In this document: positions 23,667 to 35,438 of the stretch, piece by piece
Position numbering within the stretch: the first letter of the stretch is position 1
Layout: each line of letters opens with the position of its first letter
Source: Panorpa germanica
Taxonomy: Eukaryota > Arthropoda > Insecta > Mecoptera > Panorpidae
Length of the DNA: 64,000 bases
Direction of reading: 5' to 3'
Assembly: GCA_963678705.1 (NCBI GenBank)
Contig: OY783216.1
Span: forward strand, 2,666,001-2,730,000
Position numbers and translations under genes: made by a program
The notes under the pieces: model-generated
Told to the model about the DNA's origin: nothing
The model's input: only the letters and a program-made list of their open reading frames with translations
Database searches by the model: none

Positions 23667-26137
23667 ATGAAACACATTTTAGCGGTGATAGTACTCTTAG
23701 TAGCGCCATGCATAAGAAGCGCAAACGTACTTTGTTTGATGGGGATGACATCCAGGAGCAACCACTTCTGGAACAGATCTTGGATGGTAGCACTAGCTCA
23801 ACAAGGACACAACGTCACCGTGCTCAGTGTGGACGTTGACAAGGAACCCACTCCCAATCTGCATTTCATACACATGGAAGGTGTCTACGAAGCTTCAAAC
23901 GCATTCTACAACGATGGTACCATATCAAATAGCGCTCGCAACGATCTCTACAACGGGATAAAGCTAATCTACGACTGGGGCACTTTGATGTGCGAACTGG
24001 AACTTCCTACGAATGGTGTCAGAGTGCTTAACAACTATCCAAACGATTTTAAGTTTGATGTCGTCATCCATGATTTCACGTCTTCACAATGTCTGCTGGG
24101 ATTCGTTCATAAGTTCAACTATCCGCCATTGATATCGGTAAAACTATGTGTTTGTGTTTCTTATGAGTCTAAGAGTATGAAGTGTTCATTTTGTGATTAT
24201 ATTTCCAGGTGTCACCGTTCAATATGCCACCGTTTACTGTGTTTGTATCTGGCAACCCTCAGTTTCCTGCTTACGTGCCACTTTTACCCCTATCGTACCC
24301 TTCAGACATGACTTTCATCCAGCGGACGATCAACTTAATTTCGCACGGCTTCGACAGATTCTACAGACACTATATTCAAATGCCCGCCATGAACCAACTT
24401 TCGAAATCGTATTTCGGTGAAGATTTACCCGATTTGACGGTTATTGAGCAAACAACTTCCGTCACGTTCATCAACAGTGATCCCAGTATCGACATCGCCC
24501 AACCGTTGCTGCCCAATGTCATAGAAATTGCTGGAATTCATATCAAGCCACCCAACATTACCAAGGTATACTTTTGTCAGACATTTCTACAAATAGGCTT
24601 GTGTCCTCATTTTTTAGTGGTCGATTTATCAATTGTTGATTGAAATTGATGTTAATAAATGTGTATTGGTGTATCTATTTTATTAAATATCTAAATATTG
24701 ACGGAGATATAGCAATTAAAAGTTTGAATTGTAGTTTTAGCGCTAGAAATGGTCGGCCATATTTGTATGACGTGAAATGCATTTTAACGTCAGTTATTTA
24801 TTGAGTAGGTCAGTGCTGTGGTAATATTTTATAGCTGTTGGTAGTCGAAATAATCAAGAAGTCAAAGAATAATAAGTTTTTATTTTATTTAACCCTGTTA
24901 CGGCAGACATAATATTGTAATTTTATTGTTCCTTGAAATAGCTGTAAATAATATTTGATATTTTGATATATAAATACATATAGCAGAGATTTATGAGCTG
25001 TAAGGTTGGTAACCTTACACAAGGATTGTGATGTCACATGCACTTGGAATGTGTACAACGTTGAATCCCTTTAATAATTAAAGAGACAAAATGACTTTTT
25101 TAATTGTTAATATCTCCTAACATATAAGGAGTTATTAAAAAATAATTGAACATTTGAGGTTCTAGTAACCCACTTTATCAATATATAGTACACTTTTATA
25201 GAAATTAGGACATAGGACACAAGCCCATTTAGAACAATAATTTAAATCTTAATATTTTCAGAAATTGGGAAAACTACTGGATATATTAGAAGGAGAAAAG
25301 GATGTTATTTATTTCAGTTTGGGATCGAATATCAAAAGTGAAATGATGACTAAGGATAGAATCAAAATGTTCTTAGATGCGTTCTCGAAGTTTCCTCAGT
25401 ATAATGTATTGTGGAAATACGAAGCAGATAACCTGAAGAACATTCCAAAGAACGTATTCATACAGAAATAGATGCCGCAGAATGAAATACTATGTAAGAT
25501 TTCTAATGACTTACATGAGTCCTGCGCTAGTTTTTGAAAGGAATAATAATTTTCATTACAGCATTTCCGAAGGTCAAGTTGTTCATCACCCATGCTGGTT
25601 TGCTTAGCACCCAGGAGGCGGTGTACCACGGCGTTCCCATGCTAGGCATGCCTATTATGGTAGACCAACATCAGAACATTCACAAAAGTGTTCTCGCAGG
25701 TGTAGCAGAAAAAATTGATTACAATACCATGACTACCGAAATTATTGTAGAAAAAATTAGCAAAATTTTAACTACTCCCAGGTTTGTTTCATCAAAATAA
25801 TTATTTATTGTTGCATTAATGAGTGGTAACTTTCGTTCTTTGATTATCCAGCTATCAAACGAACATCAAGAGAAGACAAACTGCGTTTCGCAACAAACAA
25901 AACACCCCCCTGGAGATAGCGGTGTTCTGGATAAACTACGTGATCGACAATGGCGGCGCTCAACATTTTAGGACCGTTCTTCAGCAAATGCCAATTTGGA
26001 AGTTGTTGATGCTTGATATCATAGTAGTATTCTTTATTGTGTTACTTGTCCTTTTAATTATTATTAAAAAACTAAGCATTACTTTATATAATTTAGTTGT
26101 AAACCCAAAAATGGAGAAGAAGAAGAAAACCAATTAA
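23667..26137 (+). pseudogene. UGT-6, UGT gene with one premature stop
   Basis: The five-exon UGT structure is complete: 23667-24137, 24209-24565, 25262-25493, 25562-25781 and 25852-26137, which would give 521 codons. Exon 3 has an in-frame TAG at 25469-25471, at the Trp that every other copy keeps in QKWMPQ (QKWFPQ in UGT-1). This would remove the sugar-nucleotide signature, membrane segment and KKTN tail. No other frameshift, stop or broken splice site is seen downstream. The N-terminal motif is also unusual: SNHFW replaces SHHIW, putting Asn at the probable catalytic His. A family A repeat lies in intron 2. It could be a recent pseudogene, a null allele of a segregating gene, or a sequencing error; the Asn change suggests lost or altered catalysis beforehand. 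Confidence 0.9.
24592..25229 (+). repeat. Family A repeat in UGT-6 intron 2
   Basis: Full-length forward copy, AATAGGCTTGTGTCCTCAT to GGACACAAGCCCATT, starting 27 bp after the exon 2 donor and ending 32 bp before the exon 3 acceptor. It forms almost the entire intron. Confidence 0.93.
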
Positions 26138-26227
26138 CTTTTCTTATTTATACTAGTTATTATTATCATATATGTATACTGGTTTGAGTCTTCACTATAC
26201 TTAACTAATATATACATTTACATAGCA

Positions 26228-26855
26228 ACAGGTTTGTCTCCTATGTCTTAATTTCTATAAAAGTGTACTATATATTGATAAAGTGGGTTACTAGAACCTC
26301 AAATGTCCAATTATTTTTTGATAACTCCTTATATGTTAAGAGATATTAACAATTAAAAAAGTCATTTTGTCTCTTTAATTATTAAAGAGATTCAACGTTG
26401 TACACATTCCAAATGCATGTGACTTCACAATCGCTGCCAACCTTGCAGCTCATAAATCTCTGCTATATGTATTTATATATCAAAATATCAAATATTATTT
26501 ACAGCTATTTCAAGGAACAATAAAATTTTAATATCATGTCTGCCTTAGCAGGGTTAAATAAAATAAAAACTTATTATTCTTTGACTTGACTTGATTATTT
26601 GACTACCAACAGCTACAAAACATTACCACAACACTGACCTAATCAACAAATAACTGACGTATAAATGCTTTTCACGTCATACAAATATGGTTCACCATTT
26701 CTAGCGCTAAAACTACAATTCAAATTTTTAATTACTATTTCTCCGTCAATATTTAGATATTTAATAAAATAGACACGCCAATACACATTTATTAACATCA
26801 ATTTCAATCAACAATTGAAAAATCGACCACTAAAAAATGAGGACACAAGCCCATT
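26228..26855 (-). repeat. Family A repeat, reverse orientation
   Basis: Near full-length reverse copy about 90 bp after UGT-6. The left end is slightly worn (ACAGGTTTGTCTCC); the right end is intact. Confidence 0.9.
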
Positions 26856-27721
26856 GACTATAGCAAGTATAGTGATTGTAACATACTTTATTCTCTAAAG
26901 TACTCAATCGACTTAGACTAGTAGTAATGATTTAATACTCTTTGTTTTAAGATAAGTGTAATATTTCAATAAACTATATTTTAAGTTTTATATATGTAAT
27001 CATCAGTCTAAGTTATTACCCTTCCATTGTGCATTATCTACACATGTTTGGTTGTAATATTTGCTATTATGACATATTAAAAAAATAATTGTACATTTTA
27101 GATCGATGTCATAACTAATTCTTGACAATTACCATCACTAGGCTCTAGTAGGGCTTATAATAGCATTTATAATTGTTATTAATAAACTACATTACTTTTA
27201 TCTCTATAGATAGATACGATAACATTTATTTATCAACAAAAACATCTAAAAAATAATACATTGACATAACCTCCAAATAATTCACTACGTTATATCAGCA
27301 ATATAACTTTCAAAGCAATTACAATAATTGACCATTGCGCTGATGAATCTAATTGTTTGAATTAATACCAAGGACATTTTAGTTGAACGAAATAATATAA
27401 TAGAAATTTTATATTATTAATTATTTGAAAAGTGAATTAACAAATCAGGTAAACAAACTTTTGTTTTATTATTGTATTTGAGTAAATAGATTGGAATAGA
27501 AATTACTTAGGGTGACGGTACACTGGAGATACGACTAGTCTAATTTCTCAATCGTGTCAAAATTCTTAGTATTGTCTCGTTTTGTTCAAAGTGTTCATTT
27601 ATAGTGCTGTCTCTATCTTTCTAAGGCAAAAGCAAAATTGCCTTTTGACAGTAGAGTATATCCACTATGTGACGATTGTCTTTTGAAACATCTTCATTGA
27701 ACTACAGCACATCTTATTACT
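26856..27721. other. Intergenic, no gene recognised
   Basis: AT-rich spacer between two family A repeats, without credible open frames. Confidence 0.6.
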
Positions 27722-28339
27722 AATGCTCGTGTCCCCAATTTTTAGTGGTCGATTTTTCAATTGTTGATTGAAATTGATGTTAATAAATGGGTATTGGCGT
27801 GTCTATTTTATTAAATATCTAAATGTTGACAGAGATATAGCAATTAAAAATTTGAATTGTAGTTTTAGCGCTAGAAATAGTCGGCCATATTTGTATGACG
27901 TGAAATGCATTTATACGTCAGCTATTTGTAAAGTAGGTCAGTGCTGTGGTAATATTTTGTAGCTGTTGGTAGTCGAACTAATCAAGTCAAGTCAAAGAAT
28001 AAGATTTTATTTTATTTAACACTGCTAAGGCAGACATAATATTGAAATTTTATTGTTTCTTGAAATAGCTGTAAATAATATTTGATATTTTGATATATAA
28101 ATACATATAGCAGAGATTTATGAGCTGTAAGGTTGGCAGCGGTTGTGAAGTCACATGCATTTGGAATGTATACAACGTTGAATCCTTTTAATAATTAAAG
28201 AGACAAAATGACTTTTTTAATTGTTAATATCTCCTAACATATAATGAGTTATTTAAAAATAATTAAACATTTGAGGTTCTAGTAAACCACTTTATCAATA
28301 TATAGTACACTTTTATAGAAATAGGGATACAAGCCCATT
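27722..28339 (+). repeat. Family A repeat
   Basis: Forward copy from AATGCTCGTGTCCCC to GGATACAAGCCCATT. It ends 64 bp before a splice acceptor that opens the coding exon of the next gene. Confidence 0.9.
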
Positions 28340-28416
28340 GCTTACAGTTTCTTTAATGGTTTTGCGCCTTGATACTATTTAAATACTTGTTTAAATTTTA
28401 CAGAGCAGCCAAGAAG

Positions 28417-28635
28417 ATGGCATTCTGGGATTTAGTGACAGATATAGCTCTCTATTTAGGATGGGGAATGATAATAATTACCGGAATAAAATTATTCCTT
28501 CTATTACTAATTGAAGTTCTACTAAAAGTAGCTAATCCGAAAAAAAAGGATCCAGTTATGGAAGACAAGCCTTCAAAGGAACGTGAAGCATCTGTAATAC
28601 CAGAGCCGGCCCAAAAGAAGAACAAGTGCTTCTGA
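28417..28635 (+). CDS. Small single-pass membrane protein, 72 aa (TM-A)
   Basis: Unrecognised. The ATG at 28417 was chosen because TAAATTTTACAG (AG at 28402-28403) forms a splice acceptor 13 bp before it, and the exon runs open to a TGA. Residues 8-37 are strongly hydrophobic (DIALYLGWGMIIITGIKL and beyond), followed by a charged tail with PKKKD, EDKPSKERE and QKKNKCF. There is no signal peptide ahead of the hydrophobic stretch, so a short N-terminus, one membrane helix and a Lys-rich cytoplasmic tail is the likely layout. The (D/N)-I-A-x-x-x-G pattern recurs in the two genes downstream. The upstream exon(s), probably non-coding, were not identified. It could be a chance open frame; the splice context and codon content argue otherwise. 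Confidence 0.55.
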   Translation: MAFWDLVTDIALYLGWGMIIITGIKLFLLLLIEVLLKVANPKKKDPVMEDKPSKEREASVIPEPAQKKNKCF

Positions 28636-28698
28636 TTTAACATAAGATTTTAGATATTTAAAATATATAAAATAGAAAATATTTATCATTTAGTTTAA

Positions 28699-29871
28699 TC
28701 TATACTAATATTATAAAGCTGCAGAGTTTGTTTGTTTGTTTGTTTGAACGCGCTAATCTCCGAAACTACTGGTTTGAATTGAATAATTCTTTTTGTGTTG
28801 GATAGTCCAGTTATCGAGGAAGGCTATAGGCTATATAACATCACGCTACGACCAATAGGAGCAAAGATATAGTGGTAAATGTGTAAAAAACGGGAGAAAT
28901 TATTTCATCTTTGAAGCCTTTCGTTGCGTGCGCCGTGAAAACGGTTCAAGATACACAAAAAATATGTATTAAAGAATAATAGCTCTTTTAATGATCTAAA
29001 AAACAGTCCGCGATAGTATATGTCTATCTTTTAAGATTAACTCACAAAAAGAAAAACCGTTTTTATGGTACCTAATTTGGTCGAAATAATTTGTTTAAGT
29101 TGTATCAACATAATAATATTAATCTTTATTCAAATAAATATGTTGTTGGTTAAGAGTACTTCATTGTGAATAAAATTGTCTTTGACATAACTTAATTTCA
29201 ACAAAAAACTTTAAAGATTACAATGATAAATAACTCCGAAACAAAACCAACTCGCTCTCTGCGCTGGCCGGCGCGGCGGGAGAGAGGCGGTGCTTGCGGG
29301 CAAGCCGGGAGGGGGGTGTAGCTCAACGAGATACCATGCCGCGCGGGTCACTCGCGCGGTCGGCTCCCTACTGAACGGTTGAATGCAGCGCTAATTTGGT
29401 TATGCGATATAATTATCATCGTAATATTACTTTTTAAACACAGTTTCATTTTGTAGTTGTTTTCTATATAGTAGGTACTTTATTTGTTTTAGGATAGTAT
29501 TTAGTTACACAATAATAACACTTTTTTGTTTTCATGTAGATTATTAATTTATATATATAAATTACGTGTCACTGTGTTGTCCGCTATGGACTCCTAAACT
29601 ACTTAACCGATTTTAATGAAATTTGTACACCGTGTGCAGTTTGACCCAACTTGAAAGATATTATTGCTAATTATTTGTCTATTAATTATCTGTATATGAC
29701 ATATGACATCGGGCGACGATGATGGCGACATCTGTTGACTAGATTGAGTAAATATTCTGTTGAGTAAATCGAAATCTGTTGACTAGATTGAGTAAATATT
29801 CAATAGATGGCGCTATGTAATGTAATATGACAAAAACGTTAGGCACAGCAACGCGTGGCCGGGACAGCTAG
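28699..29871. mobile_element. Helitron-like non-autonomous element
   Basis: Starts TCTATACTAATATTATAAAG after an A and ends CAGCTAG before a T. TC...CTAG ends between A and T fit Helitron insertion, and the opening (with GTTTGTTTGTTTG) matches what I recall of lepidopteran Helitron-like repeats. No Rep/helicase frame is present. An unusually GC-rich block lies at about 29248-29390. A second Helitron-like opening, around ATATATATAAATTACGTGTC near 29551, suggests a compound structure. Confidence 0.7.
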
Positions 29872-30417
29872 TAATCATATAATACATTTGGTCTTACAAA
29901 AAGTGGCGCTGCTATAGGCGGGCCATACTATAATAAAACCAACACGCACTTATCATACGTTTAGCCTTAGTGTACTTTATACAATTCATTAATAATATTA
30001 CTTGTTCAATTAAATATAACAACAAGTACGAATATGACAATACCACTTCAGCGGTATTGCTATCGGTATACGATACACGCCGTTGGATAAAGGTGGTTTA
30101 TCAGGCATTCCAGTGTAGTTAGTTACCGGCCATTATCTAGTACTTAGAGTTGTGCTCTACTGATTAACAAATATGAAACACAATGTGGATATTTTTAAAT
30201 GGAATGACGTTTACACAATTTATTGGTGTAGCTCTTACGTCTAGTGTTTTTGTGATTCAGACAATGAACAAACAATAGTGTGAGTCTTTTATTTTTATGT
30301 TGTTAAGTTAAATCTTAATTTATGTTTAAGTAGCGAGTGTGAGCAATCAGACAGTCAACAATTGCGCGAAATGTTTCTAAACATGTTGAGTGAGATTGGC
30401 CTTGTGAACTATGACTT
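29872..30417. other. Intergenic, no gene recognised
   Basis: No credible coding sequence. It could hold a promoter or non-coding first exon for the 31371 gene, but no site stands out enough to name. Confidence 0.4.
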
Positions 30418-30950
30418 AATGGGCTTGTGTCCTCATTCTTTAGTGGCCGATTTTTCAATTGTTGATTGAAATTGATGTTAGTAAATGTGTATTGGCGTGT
30501 CTATAAATGCATTTTAACGTCAGTTATTTGTTGAATAGGTCAGTGCTGTGGGAATGTTTTGTAGCTGTTGGTAGTCAAATAATCAAGTCAAGTCAAAGAA
30601 TAATAAGTTTTTATTTTGTTTAACCCTGTTACGGCAAACATAATATTGTAATTTTATTGTTCCTTGAAATAGCTGTAAATAATATTTGATATTTTGATAT
30701 ATAAATATATATAGCAGAGATTTATGAGCTGTAAGGTTGGCAGCGATTGTGATGTCACATGCATTTGGAATGTGTACAACGTTGAATCCCTTTAATAATT
30801 AAAGAGACAAAATGACTTTTTTAATTGTTAATATCTCTTAACATATAAGGAGTTATTGAAAAATAATTGAACATTTGAGGTTCTAGTAACCCACTTTATC
30901 AATATATCATAGAGTTTTATAGAAATTAAGACATAGGACACAAGCTTATT
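30418..30950 (+). repeat. Family A repeat with internal deletion
   Basis: Forward copy whose left part jumps from GGCGTGTCTAT to AAATGCATTTTAACG, losing about 120 bp including the TAGCGCTA block. The right end is GGACACAAGCTTATT. Stretch 30951-31225, ending GTTCACAAGCCCATTG, appears to be an older diverged relative. Confidence 0.88.
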
Positions 30951-31370
30951 TCTATAAAACTGTGCAATATATTTATAAAGTTGGCTAACAGATGGAGATA
31001 GTAACAATAAAGAAAACATTTTGTCTCTTTAATCTTTAATAGAAAATTTTAACGCATGGTACGTTACAACTGACGATTTACCATCTCTTTTATACAACTG
31101 TGTGTGCGATACGTCGTTACTTCTACCAACTGAGCCATGTATCCCATTAAGTTTTATATATTAAATATATTCAAAAATGAAAATGTCAATATACATAACC
31201 TAAAGAATGAGTTCACAAGCCCATTGATTAGGTAATATCAGATAGGATAGTGGGGCGGCCCTGATTCTATGTATCATAACAGTTTTTAAACATTACAATT
31301 TCTCTATTTTCAGCTACTGACAGTCTTGTCTTACCAAACCGATAAAACAGTGACCAACTTAATAACTAAA

Positions 31371-31637
31371 ATGGCAGAATTCGTCAGTTTGGAAGAATTA
31401 ACCTTTTTAAACTTACTTCACAACATAGCTTTGGCTATTGGATTAATAATTCTGTTTTTCGCATTCATTAAATTCTTACTTTTATTACTTAGAATATTAG
31501 TAAACTCTATTTTAGGAATGTATTTCGTAAGGCTACTGTTTTTAATCAAACGAAAAATGAGAAAACCAATTGTACAGCCTGAAGCATTTGTACAAACTTC
31601 AGGCGCAACTTCAAACGGAGTGAAAAAGAAATTGTAG
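31371..31637 (+). CDS. Small hydrophobic membrane protein, 88 aa (TM-B)
   Basis: Unrecognised. The ATG at 31371 follows a splice acceptor (TCTATTTTCAG, AG at 31312-31313) by 57 bp, and the frame runs to TAG. Residues 13-44 (LNLLHNIALAIGLIILFFAF then IKFLLLLLRILV) and 46-59 are hydrophobic, giving one long or two short membrane helices. The tail is basic (KRKMRKP at ~60-66, KKKL at the end). NIALAIG and IKFLLLLL align with DIALYLG and IKLFLLLL in the 28417 gene at similar spacing. The upstream exon is not identified. The coding status is supported by splice context and resemblance, not by any known family. Confidence 0.55.
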   Translation: MAEFVSLEELTFLNLLHNIALAIGLIILFFAFIKFLLLLLRILVNSILGMYFVRLLFLIKRKMRKPIVQPEAFVQTSGATSNGVKKKL

Positions 31638-32199
31638 CACTGATGTTTTCTATTTGACTTACACGAGCAGTTTTGCCGGCGCCGATTGTGAATCATTCGA
31701 AGAAAAGAAGACGGCCAAATTGAGTACTAATTTCATTTATGATTTGCGTCTAAAACTGCTCGTATAAATGCTATATTAGTTAAATAATTTGATCAAGTGG
31801 TTGGAGGTAAAAGTCGACAACTAATTGTAAAATGTACATATATTGTAAATAAACATTGTGATACTCAAATCAGAATTTCTTTCCGTTGTAAAATTACTCA
31901 ACTAAAAGATTAAAACACGAGTTGAATATTAAAGATAAGAAGTTTCGCAAAACGTTAGATTCACAGAGTGCTGTCGTTTACACCAGCGGTTCTCAAAGTG
32001 TGGGGCGCGACCCCCCAAGGGGGCGCAATGAAGGCTAAGGGGGGGCCCAATGTTTGGTTGAAAAATTAATTAAATTTACTTACAACATAATAAAGCAAAC
32101 TTTTTATTTTTAAAATTACAACAAGTGTATAATTTTTAGTCAACGACGTAAGAGTGCCGAACATTTAATTTTTTTTAGTTTATCAGAAAATACAGAAAA

Positions 32200-32674
32200 A
32201 GATGCAAACCTTTTGCAATGGACTGAAAACGTGAAAAGCTTTGTAATGAAGCTAAGTTTGTACGAAGACGATCTGAAAAGTGACAATTTCTAGCTATTTC
32301 CTAATCTTAAAATTATGATTTAAGAAATGGATCTCAAAACTATTCCAACCAATGCAAAGAAATGCTTTCTTAAACACTTAGAAATCCTCAAATCTCGTTT
32401 TGAAAAATATTTTAATGAGAACTTGGATGGTTTGGCATGGATTCAAAAGCCGTTCAAACCATCAGTCGATGAGTGCTCCCTCAACATGAAGGAAAAAGAA
32501 AATCTCATTGACCTCCAAGGTGACACTGGGCTTGAAATGAAGTTTAAAGAATCTTCTCTCACATCCTTCTGGATTGGTGTACAAAGGAAACACCCAAAAT
32601 TGAGTGAACTTACTCCATTTGCCACCACTTATTCTTGTGAAAACGCTCTTTTTATTATTATTGCTTTGAGTTAG
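32200..32674 (+). pseudogene. hAT transposase fragment (ZBED5/Buster type)
   Basis: From about 32210 the translation (WTENVK, LSLYEDDLKSDNF) resembles the C-terminal part of the vertebrate ZBED5-like domesticated hAT transposases, from memory of that family. Two in-frame stops lie at 32291-32293 and 32321-32323. After them a 115-codon frame (32327-32674) continues the match, with FWIGVQRKHPKLSELTPFAT and TYSCE, the conserved C-terminal dimerisation region. The N-terminal BED finger and catalytic core are missing, so it is inactive. Confidence 0.8.
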
Positions 32675-32881
32675 TTACAAATAACAATTATGTACTATAG
32701 TAGCTAAAATAATTAAATAAACAGTAATTCTTTTTATAGAATTTGTTGTTTGATTACGATTAAACCTATTACCCTATTAGAGTATGCATAGAATGTGCAA
32801 AACTTAACTAAATAAAAATTGACTGTAAAATGTCAAATGCGACTCCCTTATAATATATAGTACGCTTACATGCCCGGCTTA

Positions 32882-33552
32882 GGCCTGTCTCAGTATGGGA
32901 CCGTATTTAAGCGACGGCGTATTCGGACGTAAATCGGCGGTTTGAATGAGCTACAAAGCAAACCGCCTATGTGTGGCACAGATGTCTGTAGTCGTGTATT
33001 AGGGGGTGTATTGGACTTCTTTAGCATTTATATAATTTATCATGAGAGCACACTTTAACTTTAATTTTTATCGATACACTACTGGTATTAAAGGGACTTT
33101 AGCATTTATTATATATCTGAGTTCTGGTGGGCGTGAATTTAAATTTAGTTCTATCCTATTGGTATGGGCATCCGTGCCCATGATTCACTGAAATACAAAC
33201 ATAAATTGCATGCAGAACATACCCATGTCGCCGATAGATTTCATTTGACCGCGTATTGCAGCGTAACAAAAGGCGATCTTAGGTATCCCCTCCAGTCTGA
33301 CGCGGCTTTTTGCATTTACAAAGGTTCATATAGGGTATCGTTGTAGTAGTGGTAACGCTTGGATAAAATTCGCCTTTATTCGCTTCTAATGTGCGAGGTA
33401 GTGCCGCCCGTATTCGGACTGCTTTGTTGCGTGCAGTCTGAGAGCTCCAGAGCGATCTCATTACATTTACATGGTTCGGATAGGTAAAGCGTAGTAGCCC
33501 GTATACGTCCGGCAGAAATTCGCTTAAATACGGTCCCATACTGAGACAGGCC
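32882..33552. repeat. Harbinger-like element nested in the hAT element
   Basis: Long inverted ends start GGCCTGTCTCAGTATGGGAC and end GTCCCATACTGAGACAGGCC, continuing about 30 bp inwards. The flanks are TTA on both sides (32879-32881 and 33553-33555), the 3-bp duplication typical of PIF/Harbinger. It is inserted downstream of the transposase fragment, so it is younger than the hAT insertion. Confidence 0.88.
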
Positions 33553-34075
33553 TTACAGCTGGATTATACAGGGGGGCTCGAAGTAAAAAGTTAGAGAACC
33601 GCTGGTTTACACGATACACATGAATAATAAAATATGAAGTAGAGGCAACTGAACACAGGAGTTCTACTACTTATAAAGGGGTTTTACACGACAAGATACG
33701 ATTACGATTCAGATAAATAGTTTGTTCATAGACAAGCTGTATATTAACACGTAATGGTTTCACAGGTATTGATTGCCCGTGTGTTATCTTTGATACCAAT
33801 GATAATAACTTGTTATCTATTGTTTTATTATTCATTTTCAGAAACGTCTGATTGAATCACCCAATTTATATATCTACATTCGCACAACGATATCCAGTTT
33901 TTTTACGCGTTGTTATTTGTCAAGTTGATGTCGCAAACGTGTCTTACACTTCAGTGAAAATAAATTGTTGAGACTTACATTCTCTTTCCTCAAGAACCTC
34001 AGATTCGATTCCATTCTATTCAGATTAGGTGGGCAGGTTGGTGAAAGAGTGAGTGAGACTAGTCCTGACACAGCT

Positions 34076-34084
34076 ATGGTGAGT
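34076..34084 (+). promoter_or_regulatory. Candidate ATG-ending first exon for the 35439 gene
   Basis: AGCTATGGTGAGTGAG has a start codon (34076-34078) directly followed by a consensus 5' splice site GTGAGT. If it is joined to the acceptor at 35434-35435, the frame reads ATG TCA ATG GAT, in phase with the 390-aa protein. This is inference only. Confidence 0.3.
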
Positions 34085-34213
34085 GAGATACCTTAAGATT
34101 CCATTATGTATCTTGTAAATCTGTCACAAATTCCTTTCTATTTAGCGACAAACTTAAAATCCACAATTATCAAGGTAAACCGTTTACCTTTTTTAGAGCC
34201 TAAGAAAAACTTA

Positions 34214-34679
34214 TTGGGTTGTAAAACATAACCTTATTTTAACACTACATTGTATATTGATAAAGCTAGTTGCCAAAGCCAAACAATTATTTTGATTTAA
34301 TTTGCAATATTATTGAAGTTATTACCGTTTGAAATAACACTACCTTTTGGCTACCTTCGCCATTGCTGTAAAACAAGAGAAGTGTAAAAGAGATGCAGAA
34401 TAAAACAGCAGCAATCATAGCAATAGCAGCTATTGTGGAAACCTATCAAGTCATCATGTAATGACGTGGTATACAACGATAAATATATAAATTACTTCTC
34501 GAGTTATTGACGTCATCAGCTACTTGGATAAAAACAGGAATATTACACAACCAAATTTAAACTGTAAATAGATACATCCGTGAATTTTTGGATATTTATT
34601 AAAATAAAAATGCCAATATATATTAATTAACCTATATTTTAATAAATTGGACCACTACAAAATCAATTCACAACCCAAA
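34214..34679. repeat. Diverged relative of family A (TTGGGTTGT ends)
   Basis: Opens ATTGGGTTGTAAAAC, continues TGTATATTGATAAAGCTAGTTGCC and closes TTCACAACCCAA. The layout parallels family A but at low identity, so it is an older subfamily. Confidence 0.65.
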
Positions 34680-34930
34680 ATCGACACCATTTCTTAGAAC
34701 ATTAGCAAAATGAATAGTATCTTGTCAAACTGTCACCGTTTAGATTAGATTAGATTTTTAGAGAATATATCGAAGTTTAACTCCTTATTTAGCATCTTAC
34801 GATATCGTTGTTTGCTTTATTGTTTAACTTTTATCTAATTTCTAATTATCTAATGTTCTAAGTATCTAATGTTCTTAATAGAACTAAATTTTCAGCTGTG
34901 TAACAATATACTTTGATGTTTCTTCTAAGT

Positions 34931-35312
34931 CAGAGGCGGCCTTTTGGGGTGGCAGGTAGAGCAACAGCCCGGGGCCTCGCATTCTCGCGCAACAACCCAA
35001 GTAGAAAAATTAATTACTATATATGTATTTGAATCTCGCGCCTCGCTCTTTAGAAATCCCACTAGAATCACTGCGTATATCTTTTAAGGCATTCATGTAA
35101 CTTAGTTTATCATCATTAATATTTGTCATCTTTGTGCTTGTTAACTTTTATAAAACTTCCAATATAATATTTTATTTCTCGTCAATTATCATCAAAAATA
35201 CTTACAATTTACATAAATTATACAAAGAACAAGTGCCACGCAAAGATTTGCCGCCCTGGGCCTCGCAAACATCTGCTGCCCCGGGGCCTCGCAATGGCTA
35301 AAGCCGCCCCTG
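34931..35312. repeat. hAT-like MITE, CAGAGGCGGC ends
   Basis: Ends are CAGAGGCGGCCTTT and AAAGCCGCCCCTG; the flanks TTCTAAGT and TTCTAAAT make an 8-bp duplication with one mismatch. It contains repeated GGGGCCTCGCA blocks. Confidence 0.88.
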
Positions 35313-35438
35313 TTCTAAATTAATATAGCCATACCGTATATTACTTTTGTGAAAACAGTAAGCTAATAAAATACATTTCTTCTTCCGAAAGTTTTCATTA
35401 TTAAAGATGTTTAATTTTTCGTATTATTATTTCAGTCA

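Larger units (their letters stand above)
31984..33604. mobile_element. hAT element with degraded ZBED5-like transposase
   Basis: Ends are CAGCGGTTCTCAAAGTGTGG and AGAGAACCGCTG. The flanks are an exact 8-bp duplication, GTTTACAC (31976-31983 and 33605-33612). The interior holds a fragment of a BED-finger hAT transposase (about 32200-32674) and a nested Harbinger-like element (32882-33552). The CAG(C/T)GGTTCTCAAA end type and 8-bp duplication place it in the hAT superfamily (Buster/Charlie-like). Confidence 0.93.

Noticed and set aside
33279-33539. 86-codon minus-strand frame
   Set aside because: Lies wholly inside the Harbinger-like element's arms; no transposase motif.
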